Assembly: GCA_017527365.1 (NCBI GenBank)
Contig: JAFXQD010000048.1
Coordinates: forward strand, 1-52,112
Source of the DNA: Oscillibacter sp.
Lineage (GTDB): Bacteria; Bacillota; Clostridia; Oscillospirales; Oscillospiraceae
Direction: 5' to 3'
DNA length: 52,112 bases
This document shows positions 32,835-40,476 of this stretch, in pieces. The translations under genes were made by a program, and so were the position numbers. How positions within the stretch are numbered: the stretch's first letter is position 1; the number at the start of each line of letters is the position of its first letter. Below the pieces are notes generated by a model. That model was not told the origin of the DNA. It was given only the letters and a program-made list of their open reading frames with translations, and searched no databases.

Positions 32835-33581
32835 TCACTTGGATTCCTTCACGCCTCCGAAGCGCCGGTTCCGTTGCGCGTAGGCGGCGATGGCCCGGTC
32901 GATTTCGTCCGTGGTGAAATCAGGCCAGAGCGTGTCCGTGAAGTAGAACTCCGAATAGGCGCACTGCCAGAGCAGGAAGTTGCTCAGGCGCAGTTCCCCG
33001 CTGGGACGTATAATCAGTTCCGGGTCGGGAATCCCGGCGCTGTCCAGATACGAGGAAAAGAGGGCGTCGTCCAGATTTTCCGGCGTTTGCGTTCCCTTTG
33101 CGCAGTCCGCCGCGTAGCGCCGCGCCGCCCGAAGAATCTCGTCCCGCCCGCCGTAGTTGATACAGAGGTTGACAAGGCAGTAATCCTGCGGCAACGCGCC
33201 GGAGACCTCATAGGTGCGGCGGGCTAACTTTTCAAGGCTTGGCGGCAGTCCGGTCAGGTCGCCGAAGAAGCGGATGCGGAAATGGTCGCGTGCCATCAGT
33301 TCCATCAGTTCGTAGAGGTAACGCTCCAACAGGCGCATAATGACGTTGACTTCCTCGACGGAGCGTTTCCAATTCTCCGTGGAAAAGGCGTAGACCGTAA
33401 GGTATCGTATGCCGATGTCCTTGCAGTAATAAGCGATTTTGCGGAAAGTTTCCGCGCCGACTTTATGTCCGGCGGTGCGGGGCAGATTGCGCTTTGTCGC
33501 CCAGCGCCCGTTTCCGTCCATGATAATCGCAATGTGGCGGGGCGGGACGGCTCCCGCCCCGGCGTCGTTCCTGCCCGCCAT
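32835..33581 (-). CDS. uppS: Isoprenyl transferase (undecaprenyl diphosphate synthase)
   Basis: This cis-prenyltransferase builds the C55 carrier lipid for peptidoglycan. The 248-residue protein has the catalytic IIMDGNGRWA (about 19-28), the TVYAFSTENWKR segment (about 63-74), NYGGRDEI (about 147-154) and the C-terminal RPSGELRLSNFLLWQ and ELYF-like SEFYFTDTLWPDF motifs. Its ATG overlaps the frr stop codon by one base (TAATG), a sign of translational coupling. Confidence 0.97.
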   Translation of the reverse strand: MAGRNDAGAGAVPPRHIAIIMDGNGRWATKRNLPRTAGHKVGAETFRKIAYYCKDIGIRYLTVYAFSTENWKRSVEEVNVIMRLLERYLYELMELMARDHFRIRFFGDLTGLPPSLEKLARRTYEVSGALPQDYCLVNLCINYGGRDEILRAARRYAADCAKGTQTPENLDDALFSSYLDSAGIPDPELIIRPSGELRLSNFLLWQCAYSEFYFTDTLWPDFTTDEIDRAIAAYAQRNRRFGGVKESK

Positions 33582-34138
33582 TATACCGCCATCAGCTCCT
33601 TTTCCTTCTTGGCGAGAAGCTCGTCAATGGTTTTGCAGTGGTCGTCGGTCATCTTCTGGAGGTCTTTTTCGGCTAATTTCAACTCGTCCTCCGTGATTTC
33701 CGATTTCTTTTCCTGCTTCTTGAAATTCTCCACGGCGTCGCGGCGGATATTGCGGATTGCGACTTTGCCCGTTTCCGCGTACTTGCGGATTTGCTTGACA
33801 AGCTCCTTGCGGCGCTCTTCCGTCAGTTGCGGGAAGGCGAGGCGCAACTGCGTTCCGTCGTTCTGGGGATTGATTCCGAGGTCGGAGTTCTGGATAGCGC
33901 GTTCAATGGAGCGCAGGGCGGACTTATCCCACGGGGAAATGAGCAGGGTTCTGGGGTCGGGGGAGGAAATGGCGGCGATTTGCTGAATGGGCGTGGGGGC
34001 GCCGTAGTAATCGACCATGATACGGTCTAAGACGGCGGCGTTGGCGCGTCCGGCGCGGACGGCGGCGAAGTCGCCGCTCACGGAGTCAATGCTCTTCTGC
34101 ATTTTTTCCTCGTATACCTTGTATTCGTCCTTTAACAT
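33581..34138 (-). CDS. frr: Ribosome recycling factor
   Basis: RRF splits post-termination ribosomes with EF-G. The 185-residue protein shows the usual two-domain pattern: MQKSIDSVSGDFAAVRAGRAN at the start (helix plus the conserved R-x-GRA), YYGAPTPIQQIA (about 44-55), PWDKSAL, and the C-terminal three-helix bundle with RRKELVKQIRKYAE. Length is exactly as expected. It is 37 bases downstream of pyrH, the standard order. Confidence 0.98.
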   Translation of the reverse strand: MLKDEYKVYEEKMQKSIDSVSGDFAAVRAGRANAAVLDRIMVDYYGAPTPIQQIAAISSPDPRTLLISPWDKSALRSIERAIQNSDLGINPQNDGTQLRLAFPQLTEERRKELVKQIRKYAETGKVAIRNIRRDAVENFKKQEKKSEITEDELKLAEKDLQKMTDDHCKTIDELLAKKEKELMAV

Positions 34139-34175
34139 ACGGCATTCCTTCCTTTCGCGTGTTGCGGTTTGAGTT

Positions 34176-34898
34176 TCAATCGCGCCCGCCGATAACCGTG
34201 CCCGCAGTTTCCCCGCACAGGGCGCGGCGGATGTTTTCGGGGTCTTTGAGCGCGAAGAGCAAAACGGGGATACGGTTTTCCATCGCCATAGAGGCGGCGG
34301 TCAAGTCCATGACCGCCAGCCGCTTTTCCAGCATTTCCTCGTAGGAAATGCGGTCGTAGCGGACGGCGCGGGGGTCTTTGGCGGGGTCGGCGGAGTAGAC
34401 GCCGTCCACGTTCTTTGCGAGAAGAATCGCGTCCGCGCCGATTTCAGCCGCACGGAGCACGGCGGCGGTGTCGGTGGAAAAGTACGGGCTTCCCGTCCCG
34501 GCGGAGAACAGGACGATTTTCCCGCGCTCCAACTCTTTCACGGCGTCGCGGCGGGTGTAGAGTTCCGCCACGGCGGGCATGGACAGCGCGGAGTACACTT
34601 TTACGGGAATCCCTTTCTGCTCGCACACGTCCGCCACGGCGAGGCAGTTCATGACCGTCGCCAGCATTCCCATATGGTCGGCGCGGGCGCGTTCCATGCG
34701 CCCCCCGCTGTTTTTCGCGCCCCGCCAGAAGTTCCCGCCGCCGACGACCAGCCCGATTTGTACGCCCAGTTCCGCGCACTCTTTCAGCGCGTCGCACACG
34801 CGCCCAATCATAGCGAAGTCAAGCCCGGTTCCTTTGCCGCCGGAGAGCGCCTCCCCGCTCAATTTCAGCAGGACGCGCTTATAAACAGGCTCAGACAT
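34176..34898 (-). CDS. pyrH: UMP kinase
   Basis: PyrH converts UMP to UDP. The 240-residue protein is an amino acid kinase fold member starting VYKRVLLKLSGEALSG, with GLVVGGGNFWRG (about 49-60), RADHMGMLATVMN (about 70-82), and GTGSPYFSTDTAAVLRA (about 133-149). A GGAGGGG site lies just upstream. In many Firmicutes pyrH follows rpsB-tsf; those are not here, and a TetR gene is upstream instead. A separate promoter supports pyrH as first gene of the long operon. Confidence 0.97.
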   Translation of the reverse strand: MSEPVYKRVLLKLSGEALSGGKGTGLDFAMIGRVCDALKECAELGVQIGLVVGGGNFWRGAKNSGGRMERARADHMGMLATVMNCLAVADVCEQKGIPVKVYSALSMPAVAELYTRRDAVKELERGKIVLFSAGTGSPYFSTDTAAVLRAAEIGADAILLAKNVDGVYSADPAKDPRAVRYDRISYEEMLEKRLAVMDLTAASMAMENRIPVLLFALKDPENIRRALCGETAGTVIGGRD

Positions 34899-34947
34899 CC
34901 AACCCCTCCTAAAAATCCGCAGTCAACGGCTCTTTTAAAGCAATATA

Positions 34948-34976
34948 ATGATACCCGCAAAGGGCAAATCTGTCAA
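34948..34976 (-). promoter_or_regulatory. Sigma-A promoter for the pyrH-frr-uppS-cdsA... operon
   Basis: On the minus strand: perfect -35 TTGACA (34976-34971), a 17-base spacer, and -10 TATCAT (34953-34948). The -35 box overlaps the last codons of the TetR gene. It lies 50 bases before the pyrH start. Confidence 0.8.
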
Positions 34977-35587
34977 GATGTTTCCCGCCCGGACGGGGCG
35001 CCGGGATTGCGGTAGGCCGACAGGAAAGCGGGCGTCATTTTGTCGGCGCAGGCCACGAGCGAGTATTCCCCGCCCGAAAGGCACCAGTCGTAGAGCAGGG
35101 CGCGTTCCCACATGGCGTAAGCCCGCAAAATTTCCCCCGCCGTGCGGTCTTGGCGCAGTTCGCCCGACGCCAGCCCCTCCGCGATAATCCGCCGCAGGAG
35201 CTTGAAATACAGGCGGTTCCTATCCAGCAGGCTCTTTTCCCCCCGCGCAAGCAGTTGCGTCGAGAGCAGGCGCGCCACCAAATCCATGGAAATGCCGCTG
35301 TCAATCATGGCGAACAGCTCGTGATTTAAGTAGGCGAGCTTTTCCGCGGCGCCCATGTCGGGATTCATCACGCGCATGAGCTCCTCGTACTTTTCGTCGA
35401 ACACATACGCCAGAGTGCCGAGCAGGGCGTCCTTGCCGTCGAAATAGTGGTAGAAGGAGCCCTTGGACGTGCCCGACTCAAAGACAATATCCTCGACCGT
35501 GGTTTCCTCGTAGCCCTGCTCGTAGAACAGTTTCCACGCCGCCGAGATAATGCGCCCGCGAGTGTTGCGCCCGTTTTTGCGTGCCAT
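34973..35587 (-). CDS. TetR/AcrR family transcriptional regulator
   Basis: The 204-residue protein has the TetR DNA-binding domain: RGRIISAAWKLFYEQGYEETTVEDIVFESGTSKGSFYHYF (about 10-49; helix-turn-helix near 30-49). The C-terminal ligand domain resembles no specific class I can name. I chose ATG at 35587, preceded by GGGGAGG; a longer start at 35695 would run through the upstream terminator. Its target is not evident; it is flanked by the thioredoxin unit and the pyrH operon, and no efflux pump is adjacent. Confidence 0.9.
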   Translation of the reverse strand: MARKNGRNTRGRIISAAWKLFYEQGYEETTVEDIVFESGTSKGSFYHYFDGKDALLGTLAYVFDEKYEELMRVMNPDMGAAEKLAYLNHELFAMIDSGISMDLVARLLSTQLLARGEKSLLDRNRLYFKLLRRIIAEGLASGELRQDRTAGEILRAYAMWERALLYDWCLSGGEYSLVACADKMTPAFLSAYRNPGAPSGRETS

Positions 35588-35604
35588 GACTTCGCCTCCC
35601 CGCG

Positions 35605-35634
35605 AAAAGGGACTGCCCCGCCGGGACAGCCCCT
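35605..35634 (-). terminator. Terminator of the thioredoxin/flavin reductase unit
   Basis: On the minus strand, a stem of about 11-12 bp with two G-U pairs (GGGGCTGTCCC with GGGCAGTCCC-type arms) is followed by TTTT at 35608-35605. The mirrored plus-strand version would have mismatches, so it is directional. Confidence 0.8.
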
Positions 35635-35661
35635 CTTTGCACATCCGCGCCCGGCGCGGAA

Positions 35662-36234
35662 TCACTTCTTCATCAGGTCTTTTCCGGCGTTCCACGCCTG
35701 CCCGACTTTCTCTCCCGTGACGTAATACCCGTGCCGGAACTGGTCGAAAATCAGGGCTTGCAGTTTTTCGGGGTCAACCTTGCCCTTTTCGTCAAGCACG
35801 CTCTCTTCCGCGCCCACGTTGACGACTTTCCCCACGACGGCGTGAAGGTTGTCGGTCTCCACGATTTCCGCAAGCTCGCATTCCATGACAAGCGGGAACT
35901 CGTCGATAACAGGCGCGTTGACATGGGCGCTTTTCGCGGCGCGAAAGCCCGTGCGGGCGAACTTGTCCGGCATTTTGTTGCCCGTGGCGATTCCGAAGAA
36001 ATCCGCCTCCGCCATGTGGGCGCGGTCGGCGATGCTGACCGTGAACGCTTTCGACTGCCGGATATTCTTTGTGGTCTTGTGGTCCTCGTCGATGAACAGC
36101 GCGATTTTGTCCGCGTCGCAGGTCATGCCCCAAGCGGCGTTCATGACGTTGACGTTTCCCGCCTCGTCGTAGGCGGCAACCATCAGCACGGGCATAGGGT
36201 ACACGGCGGGAATAACGCCCAAGCTCTTTTTCAT
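35662..36234 (-). CDS. Flavin reductase family protein (FMN-binding split barrel)
   Basis: The 190-residue protein starts with AVYPMPVLMVAAYDEAGNVNVM and has NAAWGMTCDADKIALFI and HKTTKNIRQSKAFTVSIA, the pattern of flavin-reductase-like FMN-binding proteins in anaerobes. Such proteins bind FMN or a flavin and transfer electrons; many accept electrons from reduced partners. The conserved cysteine in MTCD fits a group often called flavoredoxin-like. It follows trxA by 20 bases, so it is likely part of a thiol-redox unit. Confidence 0.88.
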   Translation of the reverse strand: MKKSLGVIPAVYPMPVLMVAAYDEAGNVNVMNAAWGMTCDADKIALFIDEDHKTTKNIRQSKAFTVSIADRAHMAEADFFGIATGNKMPDKFARTGFRAAKSAHVNAPVIDEFPLVMECELAEIVETDNLHAVVGKVVNVGAEESVLDEKGKVDPEKLQALIFDQFRHGYYVTGEKVGQAWNAGKDLMKK

Positions 36235-36254
36235 GGGTTCTCTCTCCTTATTGG

Positions 36255-36572
36255 TTATAGATTCGCGTCCAGAACGGCGGTAAAGGCGTCGGCGGGCATG
36301 ACGCCCACTTTCCGGTCAAACTCCGCGCCGTTCTTGAGAAAAACGATGGTCGGAATGCTCATCACGCCGAAGCGCGCCGCCAGTTCCGGCTCGTCGTCCA
36401 CATTGACCTTGCCGACGAGGACTTTGCCGTCGTACTGCGCGGCAATGCTTTCGACCACCGGGCCGACGATTTTGCACGGGCCGCACCAGTCCGCCCAGAA
36501 ATCCACCATGGCCAGCGGCGCCGCGTTCACGGCGGCGTCAAACGTCGCTTCCTCAAAATGCTGTAAAGACAT
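36255..36572 (-). CDS. trxA: Thioredoxin
   Basis: The 105-residue protein has the classic thioredoxin fold with the active site DFWADWCGPCK (WCGPC near residues 28-32), the cis-proline segment MSIPTIVFL (about 71-79), and normal length. I chose ATG at 36572 since AAAGGAG lies upstream; a longer start at 36662 would extend into the reductase gene. It is flanked by a TrxR-like flavoprotein (34 bases upstream) and a flavin reductase. Confidence 0.96.
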   Translation of the reverse strand: MSLQHFEEATFDAAVNAAPLAMVDFWADWCGPCKIVGPVVESIAAQYDGKVLVGKVNVDDEPELAARFGVMSIPTIVFLKNGAEFDRKVGVMPADAFTAVLDANL

Positions 36573-36606
36573 AACGCTTGCTCCTTTGCTATTATAATAC
36601 CGACGG

Positions 36607-37428
36607 TTAGGCTTTTTTGCGCGCCAGTTCCGCGACATACGCCGCCGCGCTCTGCCCGGCAATCAGGCCTTCCCCGGCGGCTTTGGATACTTGCAGGGGG
36701 CCGCCCGTGCAATCCCCGGCGGCGAACACGCCCGGAAGGTTCGTCGCCATTTTGCGGTTTACCGCCACATAGCCGTTTTCAACGGCGATATTGGGGAAAA
36801 CGTCGGTCGGCGCCAGCGCGGGGCGCAGGATGAACACGCAGTCGACGGGGACGGTTTCGCCGTTGCAGGTCACGCGCTCGACTTTCGCGCCGCCCTCGAT
36901 GACGCAGTCTTTCGGGCGGTCGAAGTAGGTCACGGAACAACGGATGGAAGACAGGAACTCCGCCTCGTGTTTGGCGCCGTCGCTGTAGCCGAGAACCGCC
37001 ACGGGCTTTCCGCGGTATAACATGCCGTCGCAGGTGGCGCAGTAGCTGACGCCTTTGCCGAGGTATTCCGCTTCCCCCGGAAATTTTTTCGCCCGCGCCA
37101 CGCCCGCCGCCAGAATGACGGCTTTCGCGTTCTCCATGTCGCTCCCGACGCTCACAAACCAGTCGTCGCCCATGGGCATGGCGTTCAGCACGCGCCCTTC
37201 CCGGAACGCCGCGCCCGCGTCCTCCGCGTGGCGGCGGAGCGTTTGAAGCAGTTCCGCGCCCGACAATCCCGGCAGGCCGAGGTAGTTGTCCACGCGCTCC
37301 GCCTTCCACAGCGGATTTTCCTGCAACGGGTTCGACACGACCAGAACGCTCCGCCCCCGCGCCCGCACGTTCACCGCCGCCGACAGCCCCGCCGGGCCGC
37401 CGCCGATTACCAGAACTTCATAGGGCAT
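36607..37428 (-). CDS. Thioredoxin reductase-like flavoprotein with degenerate NADPH site
   Basis: The 273-residue protein has the FAD motif VIGGGPAGLSAA (7-18), the redox CATC (130-133, in SYCATCDG) and the second FAD motif VFAAGDCTGG (234-243). It is short (TrxR is usually 300-320). The NADPH Rossmann motif, normally GxGxxA, reads LGYSDGA (146-152), and no HRRxxxR 2'-phosphate-binding motif follows; YFDRPKD stands there. This pattern resembles NADPH-independent relatives such as ferredoxin-linked flavin thioredoxin reductases or the DFTR type. Function as the electron donor for the adjacent TrxA is a reasonable inference; the electron source is unknown. The ATG at 37428 has AAGGAGG upstream and a good promoter. 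Confidence 0.88.
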   Translation of the reverse strand: MPYEVLVIGGGPAGLSAAVNVRARGRSVLVVSNPLQENPLWKAERVDNYLGLPGLSGAELLQTLRRHAEDAGAAFREGRVLNAMPMGDDWFVSVGSDMENAKAVILAAGVARAKKFPGEAEYLGKGVSYCATCDGMLYRGKPVAVLGYSDGAKHEAEFLSSIRCSVTYFDRPKDCVIEGGAKVERVTCNGETVPVDCVFILRPALAPTDVFPNIAVENGYVAVNRKMATNLPGVFAAGDCTGGPLQVSKAAGEGLIAGQSAAAYVAELARKKA

Positions 37429-37477
37429 CCGTTTCGCCTCCTTTTTATCTTGCGTAGTTCTATCTAAAACAAGCAAT

Positions 37478-37505
37478 AGCATACCACATTTTTTCAAAAT
37501 TACAA
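37478..37505 (-). promoter_or_regulatory. Promoter for the TrxR-like/trxA/flavin reductase unit
   Basis: On the minus strand: -35 TTGTAA (37505-37500), a 16-base AT-rich spacer, and -10 TATGCT (37483-37478). It lies 50 bases before the start. Confidence 0.65.
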
Positions 37506-37530
37506 GGGGGAAATTTCGCGTTTGCGCCGC

Positions 37531-37561
37531 AAAAGCCCCCTCCCCCGGACGGGGGAAGGGG
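37531..37561 (-). terminator. Terminator of ptsG
   Basis: On the minus strand, a 12-bp GC-rich stem CCCCTTCCCCCG/CGGGGGAGGGGG has a two-base loop region and is followed by CTTTTG (37534-37531). Confidence 0.88.
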
Positions 37562-37582
37562 CGCGAAAGGGTCGGGGCGGGG

Positions 37583-39730
37583 TTATCCCTTGACTTCCAG
37601 AATCGGGGTTCCGACGGCAACGTCCCCGCCGCTCAAAAGCGGCTTGACCGCGCCGTACTCGTCCGTGTTGCAGATAATCATGGGCGTGGTGAGCAGGTAG
37701 CCCGCCTTCTTGATGGCGTCCATGTCGAAAGTAATGAGCAGGTCGCCCTTCTTGACGGGCTGGTCTTCCGCGACGTTGACCTTGAAGTGCTGTCCGTTGA
37801 GCTTCACGGTGTCAATGCCGATATGCAGGAGCACGTCGGCGCCGTCGTCGGCAAGAATGCCGATGGCGTGTTTGGTGTCGAAGATGTTTTCAACCACGCC
37901 GTTGACGGGGCTGTACAGCCGCCCCTCCGACGGCTCGATGGCGACGCCCTGCCCCAAGGCGCACTGCGCGAAAGCCTCGTCCTGCACTTTCTCCATGGGA
38001 ACCACGGTTCCGTTCATGTGGGCGAAGAGCGTGGAATCTTTCATCTTCTCCTTGCCCTTGGGCTTTTCGCTCGCGGCGGCGGGGGCGGCAACGTCCGCCG
38101 TATCGACCAAATCCGCCTCCGGGGTGTCCATGAAGTCCTCAAGGTTGGACTTGATAACGGCGACCTGCGGCCCGTAAATGACCTGCACGCCGTTGCCCTT
38201 GTGGATGACGCCCGACGCGCCGGACTGCTTCAGCACGGCGTCGGAGACTTTCGCGGAGTCGATGACCGTGACGCGCAGGCGCGTGGCGCAGCAGTCCACG
38301 TCGGAGAGGTTCTTCTTGCCGCCCAAGCCCTTGAGAATCATGGCGGAAGTCGGGTCGGAGAAGCCGCCCGAACCCGTGGGCTTGCCGTCGGGGCCGATTC
38401 CGGTCTTGGCTTTGAAGTCGGAGCGGGTGAAGAGTTTGGTTTCCTCGTCGTCGGCCTCGCGTCCGGGGGTCTTGAGGTCCATCTTGGTAATCATGAAATA
38501 GAACGTGAAGTAGTAGACGAAGAAATACACAATGCCGACGATAACGACCCAAATCCAGCTTGTCTTGGCGTTGCCTTGCAGAATGCCGAACAGGGTCAGG
38601 TCGATAATGCCGCCGGAGAACGTCATGCCCACGCCGACATTGAAGATGTGCATAAGCATGTAGGAAAGCCCGGCGTAGACGCAGTGCACGGCGTACATGA
38701 GCGGCGCGACGAACAGGAAGGTAAACTCGATGGGCTCCGTAATGCCCGTGAGCATGGCGGTCAGGGCGGCGGAAATCAGGAGGCCGCCCGCTACCTGCTT
38801 CTTTTCGGGGCGGGCGCAACGGTACATAGCCAGGGCCGCGCCGGGGAGGCCGAAAATCATGAAGGGGAACTTGCCCGCCATAAAGCGCGTGGCGGACACG
38901 GAGAAGTGTTCGATATTAGAGCTGTTGGCGAGTTCGGCGAAGAAGATGTTTTGCGCGCCGAAAATAGTCTCCCCGTTGATGACGGCGGAGCCGCCCATTT
39001 CCGTCTGCCAGAAGGGCATATAGAACACGTGGTGCAGTCCGAAGGGAATGAGGGCGCGTTCGATAATGCCGTAAATCCACGTGCCGATGTAGCCGGAACT
39101 GAGAACCAGCCCGCCCAGCGCGGCAATGCCCATTTGGATAATCGGCCACACGAAGAACATGACAATGCCGACAAGCAGAAAGACGGCGGTGGAGATAATG
39201 GGCACGAAACGGGTGCCGCCGAAGAAGGAGAGCACTTGCGGCAGTTGCGCCTTGTAGAAGCGGTTATGGAGCGCGGCGACGCCTAATCCGACGATAATGC
39301 CGCCGAAGACGCCCATTTGCAGGGTGGTAATGCCGAGCATGGACGTGGTGGAGTTGGCGGGCATGGCGCCCACGCCGCCGCGGGCGGTAATCATGGCGGA
39401 AATGGACGTGTTCATGACGATGTAGGCGATAGCGCCGGAGAGCGCGGCAACGTCTTTTTCGCGTTTCGCCATGCCGATTGCGACGCCCATGGCGAACAGC
39501 AACGCCAAGTTGCCGAACACCGCGCTGCCGCACTGGTTCATGATGTCCAGCAGGGTGTAAACGGGGCTGCCCGGATAGATGACGCCCGTCAGGTGGTACG
39601 CCTCCAGCATGGTGGCGTTGGTGAACGAACTGCCGATGCCGAGGAGCAGTCCGGCGGCGGGAAGCAGGGCGATAGGCAGCATGAACGAGCGGCCTACCCT
39701 CTGCAACACGCCAAAGATTTGGTCTTTCAC
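37583..39730 (-). CDS. ptsG: PTS glucose-family transporter EIICBA
   Basis: The 715-residue permease imports and phosphorylates glucose or a related sugar. Residues 1-415 are EIIC with about ten membrane segments and the substrate motif GITEPIEF (329-336). EIIB follows (about 462-535) with phospho-accepting C481 in CCATRLR. EIIA is C-terminal (about 565-712) with H621 and the phospho-accepting H636 in LLHIGIDTVKL. The start is GTG at 39730 behind GGAGGAAA. The presence of all domains in the order CBA fits glucose/maltose/GlcNAc-family enzymes; glucose is favoured by the RAT antiterminator leader but not proved. Neither glcT nor general PTS genes are in the window. Confidence 0.96.
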   Translation of the reverse strand: MKDQIFGVLQRVGRSFMLPIALLPAAGLLLGIGSSFTNATMLEAYHLTGVIYPGSPVYTLLDIMNQCGSAVFGNLALLFAMGVAIGMAKREKDVAALSGAIAYIVMNTSISAMITARGGVGAMPANSTTSMLGITTLQMGVFGGIIVGLGVAALHNRFYKAQLPQVLSFFGGTRFVPIISTAVFLLVGIVMFFVWPIIQMGIAALGGLVLSSGYIGTWIYGIIERALIPFGLHHVFYMPFWQTEMGGSAVINGETIFGAQNIFFAELANSSNIEHFSVSATRFMAGKFPFMIFGLPGAALAMYRCARPEKKQVAGGLLISAALTAMLTGITEPIEFTFLFVAPLMYAVHCVYAGLSYMLMHIFNVGVGMTFSGGIIDLTLFGILQGNAKTSWIWVVIVGIVYFFVYYFTFYFMITKMDLKTPGREADDEETKLFTRSDFKAKTGIGPDGKPTGSGGFSDPTSAMILKGLGGKKNLSDVDCCATRLRVTVIDSAKVSDAVLKQSGASGVIHKGNGVQVIYGPQVAVIKSNLEDFMDTPEADLVDTADVAAPAAASEKPKGKEKMKDSTLFAHMNGTVVPMEKVQDEAFAQCALGQGVAIEPSEGRLYSPVNGVVENIFDTKHAIGILADDGADVLLHIGIDTVKLNGQHFKVNVAEDQPVKKGDLLITFDMDAIKKAGYLLTTPMIICNTDEYGAVKPLLSGGDVAVGTPILEVKG

Positions 39731-39802
39731 AGAAATTTCCTCCCTCTCAAAAGTTTGTTGACGCTTCCTATATCAAATCCGCCGAGGCGGGATTTTTCCG
39801 CG

Positions 39803-39837
39803 AAAAAGCAAGCCAACCCCGAAAAGGACGGAGTTGG
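39803..39837 (-). terminator. Leader terminator of ptsG, overlapping the RAT
   Basis: On the minus strand: CCAACTCCG (39837-39829) pairs with CGGGGTTGG (39821-39813), 9 bp with one G-T pair, followed by CTTGCTTTTT ending at 39803. Its 5' arm shares bases with the end of the RAT, so the two structures exclude each other. It lies 72 bases before the ptsG start. Confidence 0.85.
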
Positions 39838-39865
39838 TCAAGCCCGGACAGACCGGTAACATTCC
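39836..39865 (-). promoter_or_regulatory. Ribonucleic antiterminator (RAT) of the GlcT/LicT type in the ptsG leader
   Basis: The 30-nt minus-strand element reads GGAATGTTACCGG ... CCGGGCTTGACC. It keeps the hallmarks of RATs: GGA at one end and ACC at the other, TGTTAC after the first stem, and a small apical stem CCGG/CCGG. It overlaps the following terminator arm by two bases, as in known BglG/GlcT-family systems. An antiterminator protein binding here would allow ptsG transcription when the sugar is available. Confidence 0.8.
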
Positions 39866-39883
39866 AACAAAAAATATAAATGA

Positions 39884-39912
39884 ATTGTATCATTTTACGC
39901 GGGAATTGTCAA
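39884..39912 (-). promoter_or_regulatory. Sigma-A promoter of ptsG
   Basis: On the minus strand: perfect -35 TTGACA (39912-39907), a 17-base spacer, and -10 TACAAT (39889-39884). Transcription should start about 10 bases before the RAT. Confidence 0.9.
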
Positions 39913-39987
39913 GGGACGCCGTTTCCACGTTGAAAATTCGTCGTTTTGCGGTATTTGAGCGGCGGTTTTTGTGACTTTCAACCAGAC

Positions 39988-40024
39988 GAAAAGCCGGGGG
40001 CAAATCCGGCTCGGACTTGCCCCC
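39988..40024 (-). terminator. Terminator of the SASP gene
   Basis: On the minus strand: GGGGGCAA (40024-40017) pairs with TTGCCCCC (40003-39996), with inner TCCG/CGGA pairing, followed by GGCTTTTCG. Confidence 0.85.
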
Positions 40025-40058
40025 GACACGCTCAGGCGCGATTGCTTCGAGCCCGCGC

Positions 40059-40295
40059 TTACAGCGACTTCTCGTAAGATTCCACCATCTTCTTGACCAT
40101 CTGCCCGCCGACGGAGCCCGCCTCGCGGCTGGTCAAATCGCCGTTGTAGCCGTCTTTGAGGTCAACGCCGACTTCCGCCGCCGCTTCCATCTTAAAGCGG
40201 TCCATGGCGGCGCGGGCTTCCGGAATGTTCAAACGGTTCTTGCTTCCGCTGTTATTGCCGCTTCCGTTATCCGTATTGAAATTCTGATTAGACAT
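40059..40295 (-). CDS. Small acid-soluble spore protein, alpha/beta type
   Basis: The 78-residue protein has an Asn/Gly/Ser-rich start and the conserved SASP core LNIPEARAAMDRFKMEAAAEVGV, then DLKDGYNGDLTSREAGSVGGQMVKKMV. Alpha/beta SASPs coat spore DNA and are cut on germination by the GPR protease at the Glu-Ala or Glu-Ile bond in the KMEAAAEVGV segment. I chose ATG at 40295 with AAGGAGA upstream. A sigma-G-like promoter (40384-40412) is present. It shows that the host forms endospores. Confidence 0.95.
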   Translation of the reverse strand: MSNQNFNTDNGSGNNSGSKNRLNIPEARAAMDRFKMEAAAEVGVDLKDGYNGDLTSREAGSVGGQMVKKMVESYEKSL

Positions 40296-40383
40296 GATTT
40301 GTCTCCTTCTTGTTCGCGTTGCGACCTCGCGGGGCGGGGGCGCGCCCCGTCTCCCGCGTTGCGATTCTTGGGTATCGCCCGCA

Positions 40384-40412
40384 TAGTTTGGCACGAACGG
40401 CGGAGAATATGC
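40384..40412 (-). promoter_or_regulatory. Candidate sigma-G (forespore) promoter of the SASP gene
   Basis: On the minus strand: -35 GCATA (40412-40408), a 17-base spacer, and -10 CAAACTA (40390-40384). Both match sigma-G consensus (G-A/C-ATA and CATACTA) with one mismatch. SASP genes are classic sigma-G targets. Confidence 0.6.
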
Positions 40413-40445
40413 CCGCGTTTCTGTGGAAAATCACGCGTTTCAAGG

Positions 40446-40475
40446 AAAAATTCGGCGCGGAGGTTGCAGGCGCGC
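40446..40475 (-). terminator. Weak terminator-like hairpin after degV
   Basis: On the minus strand, GCGCG pairs with CGCGC (5 bp, 11-base loop), followed by CGAATTTTT. The stem is short, so termination efficiency is doubtful. Confidence 0.4.
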
Positions 40476-40476
40476 T

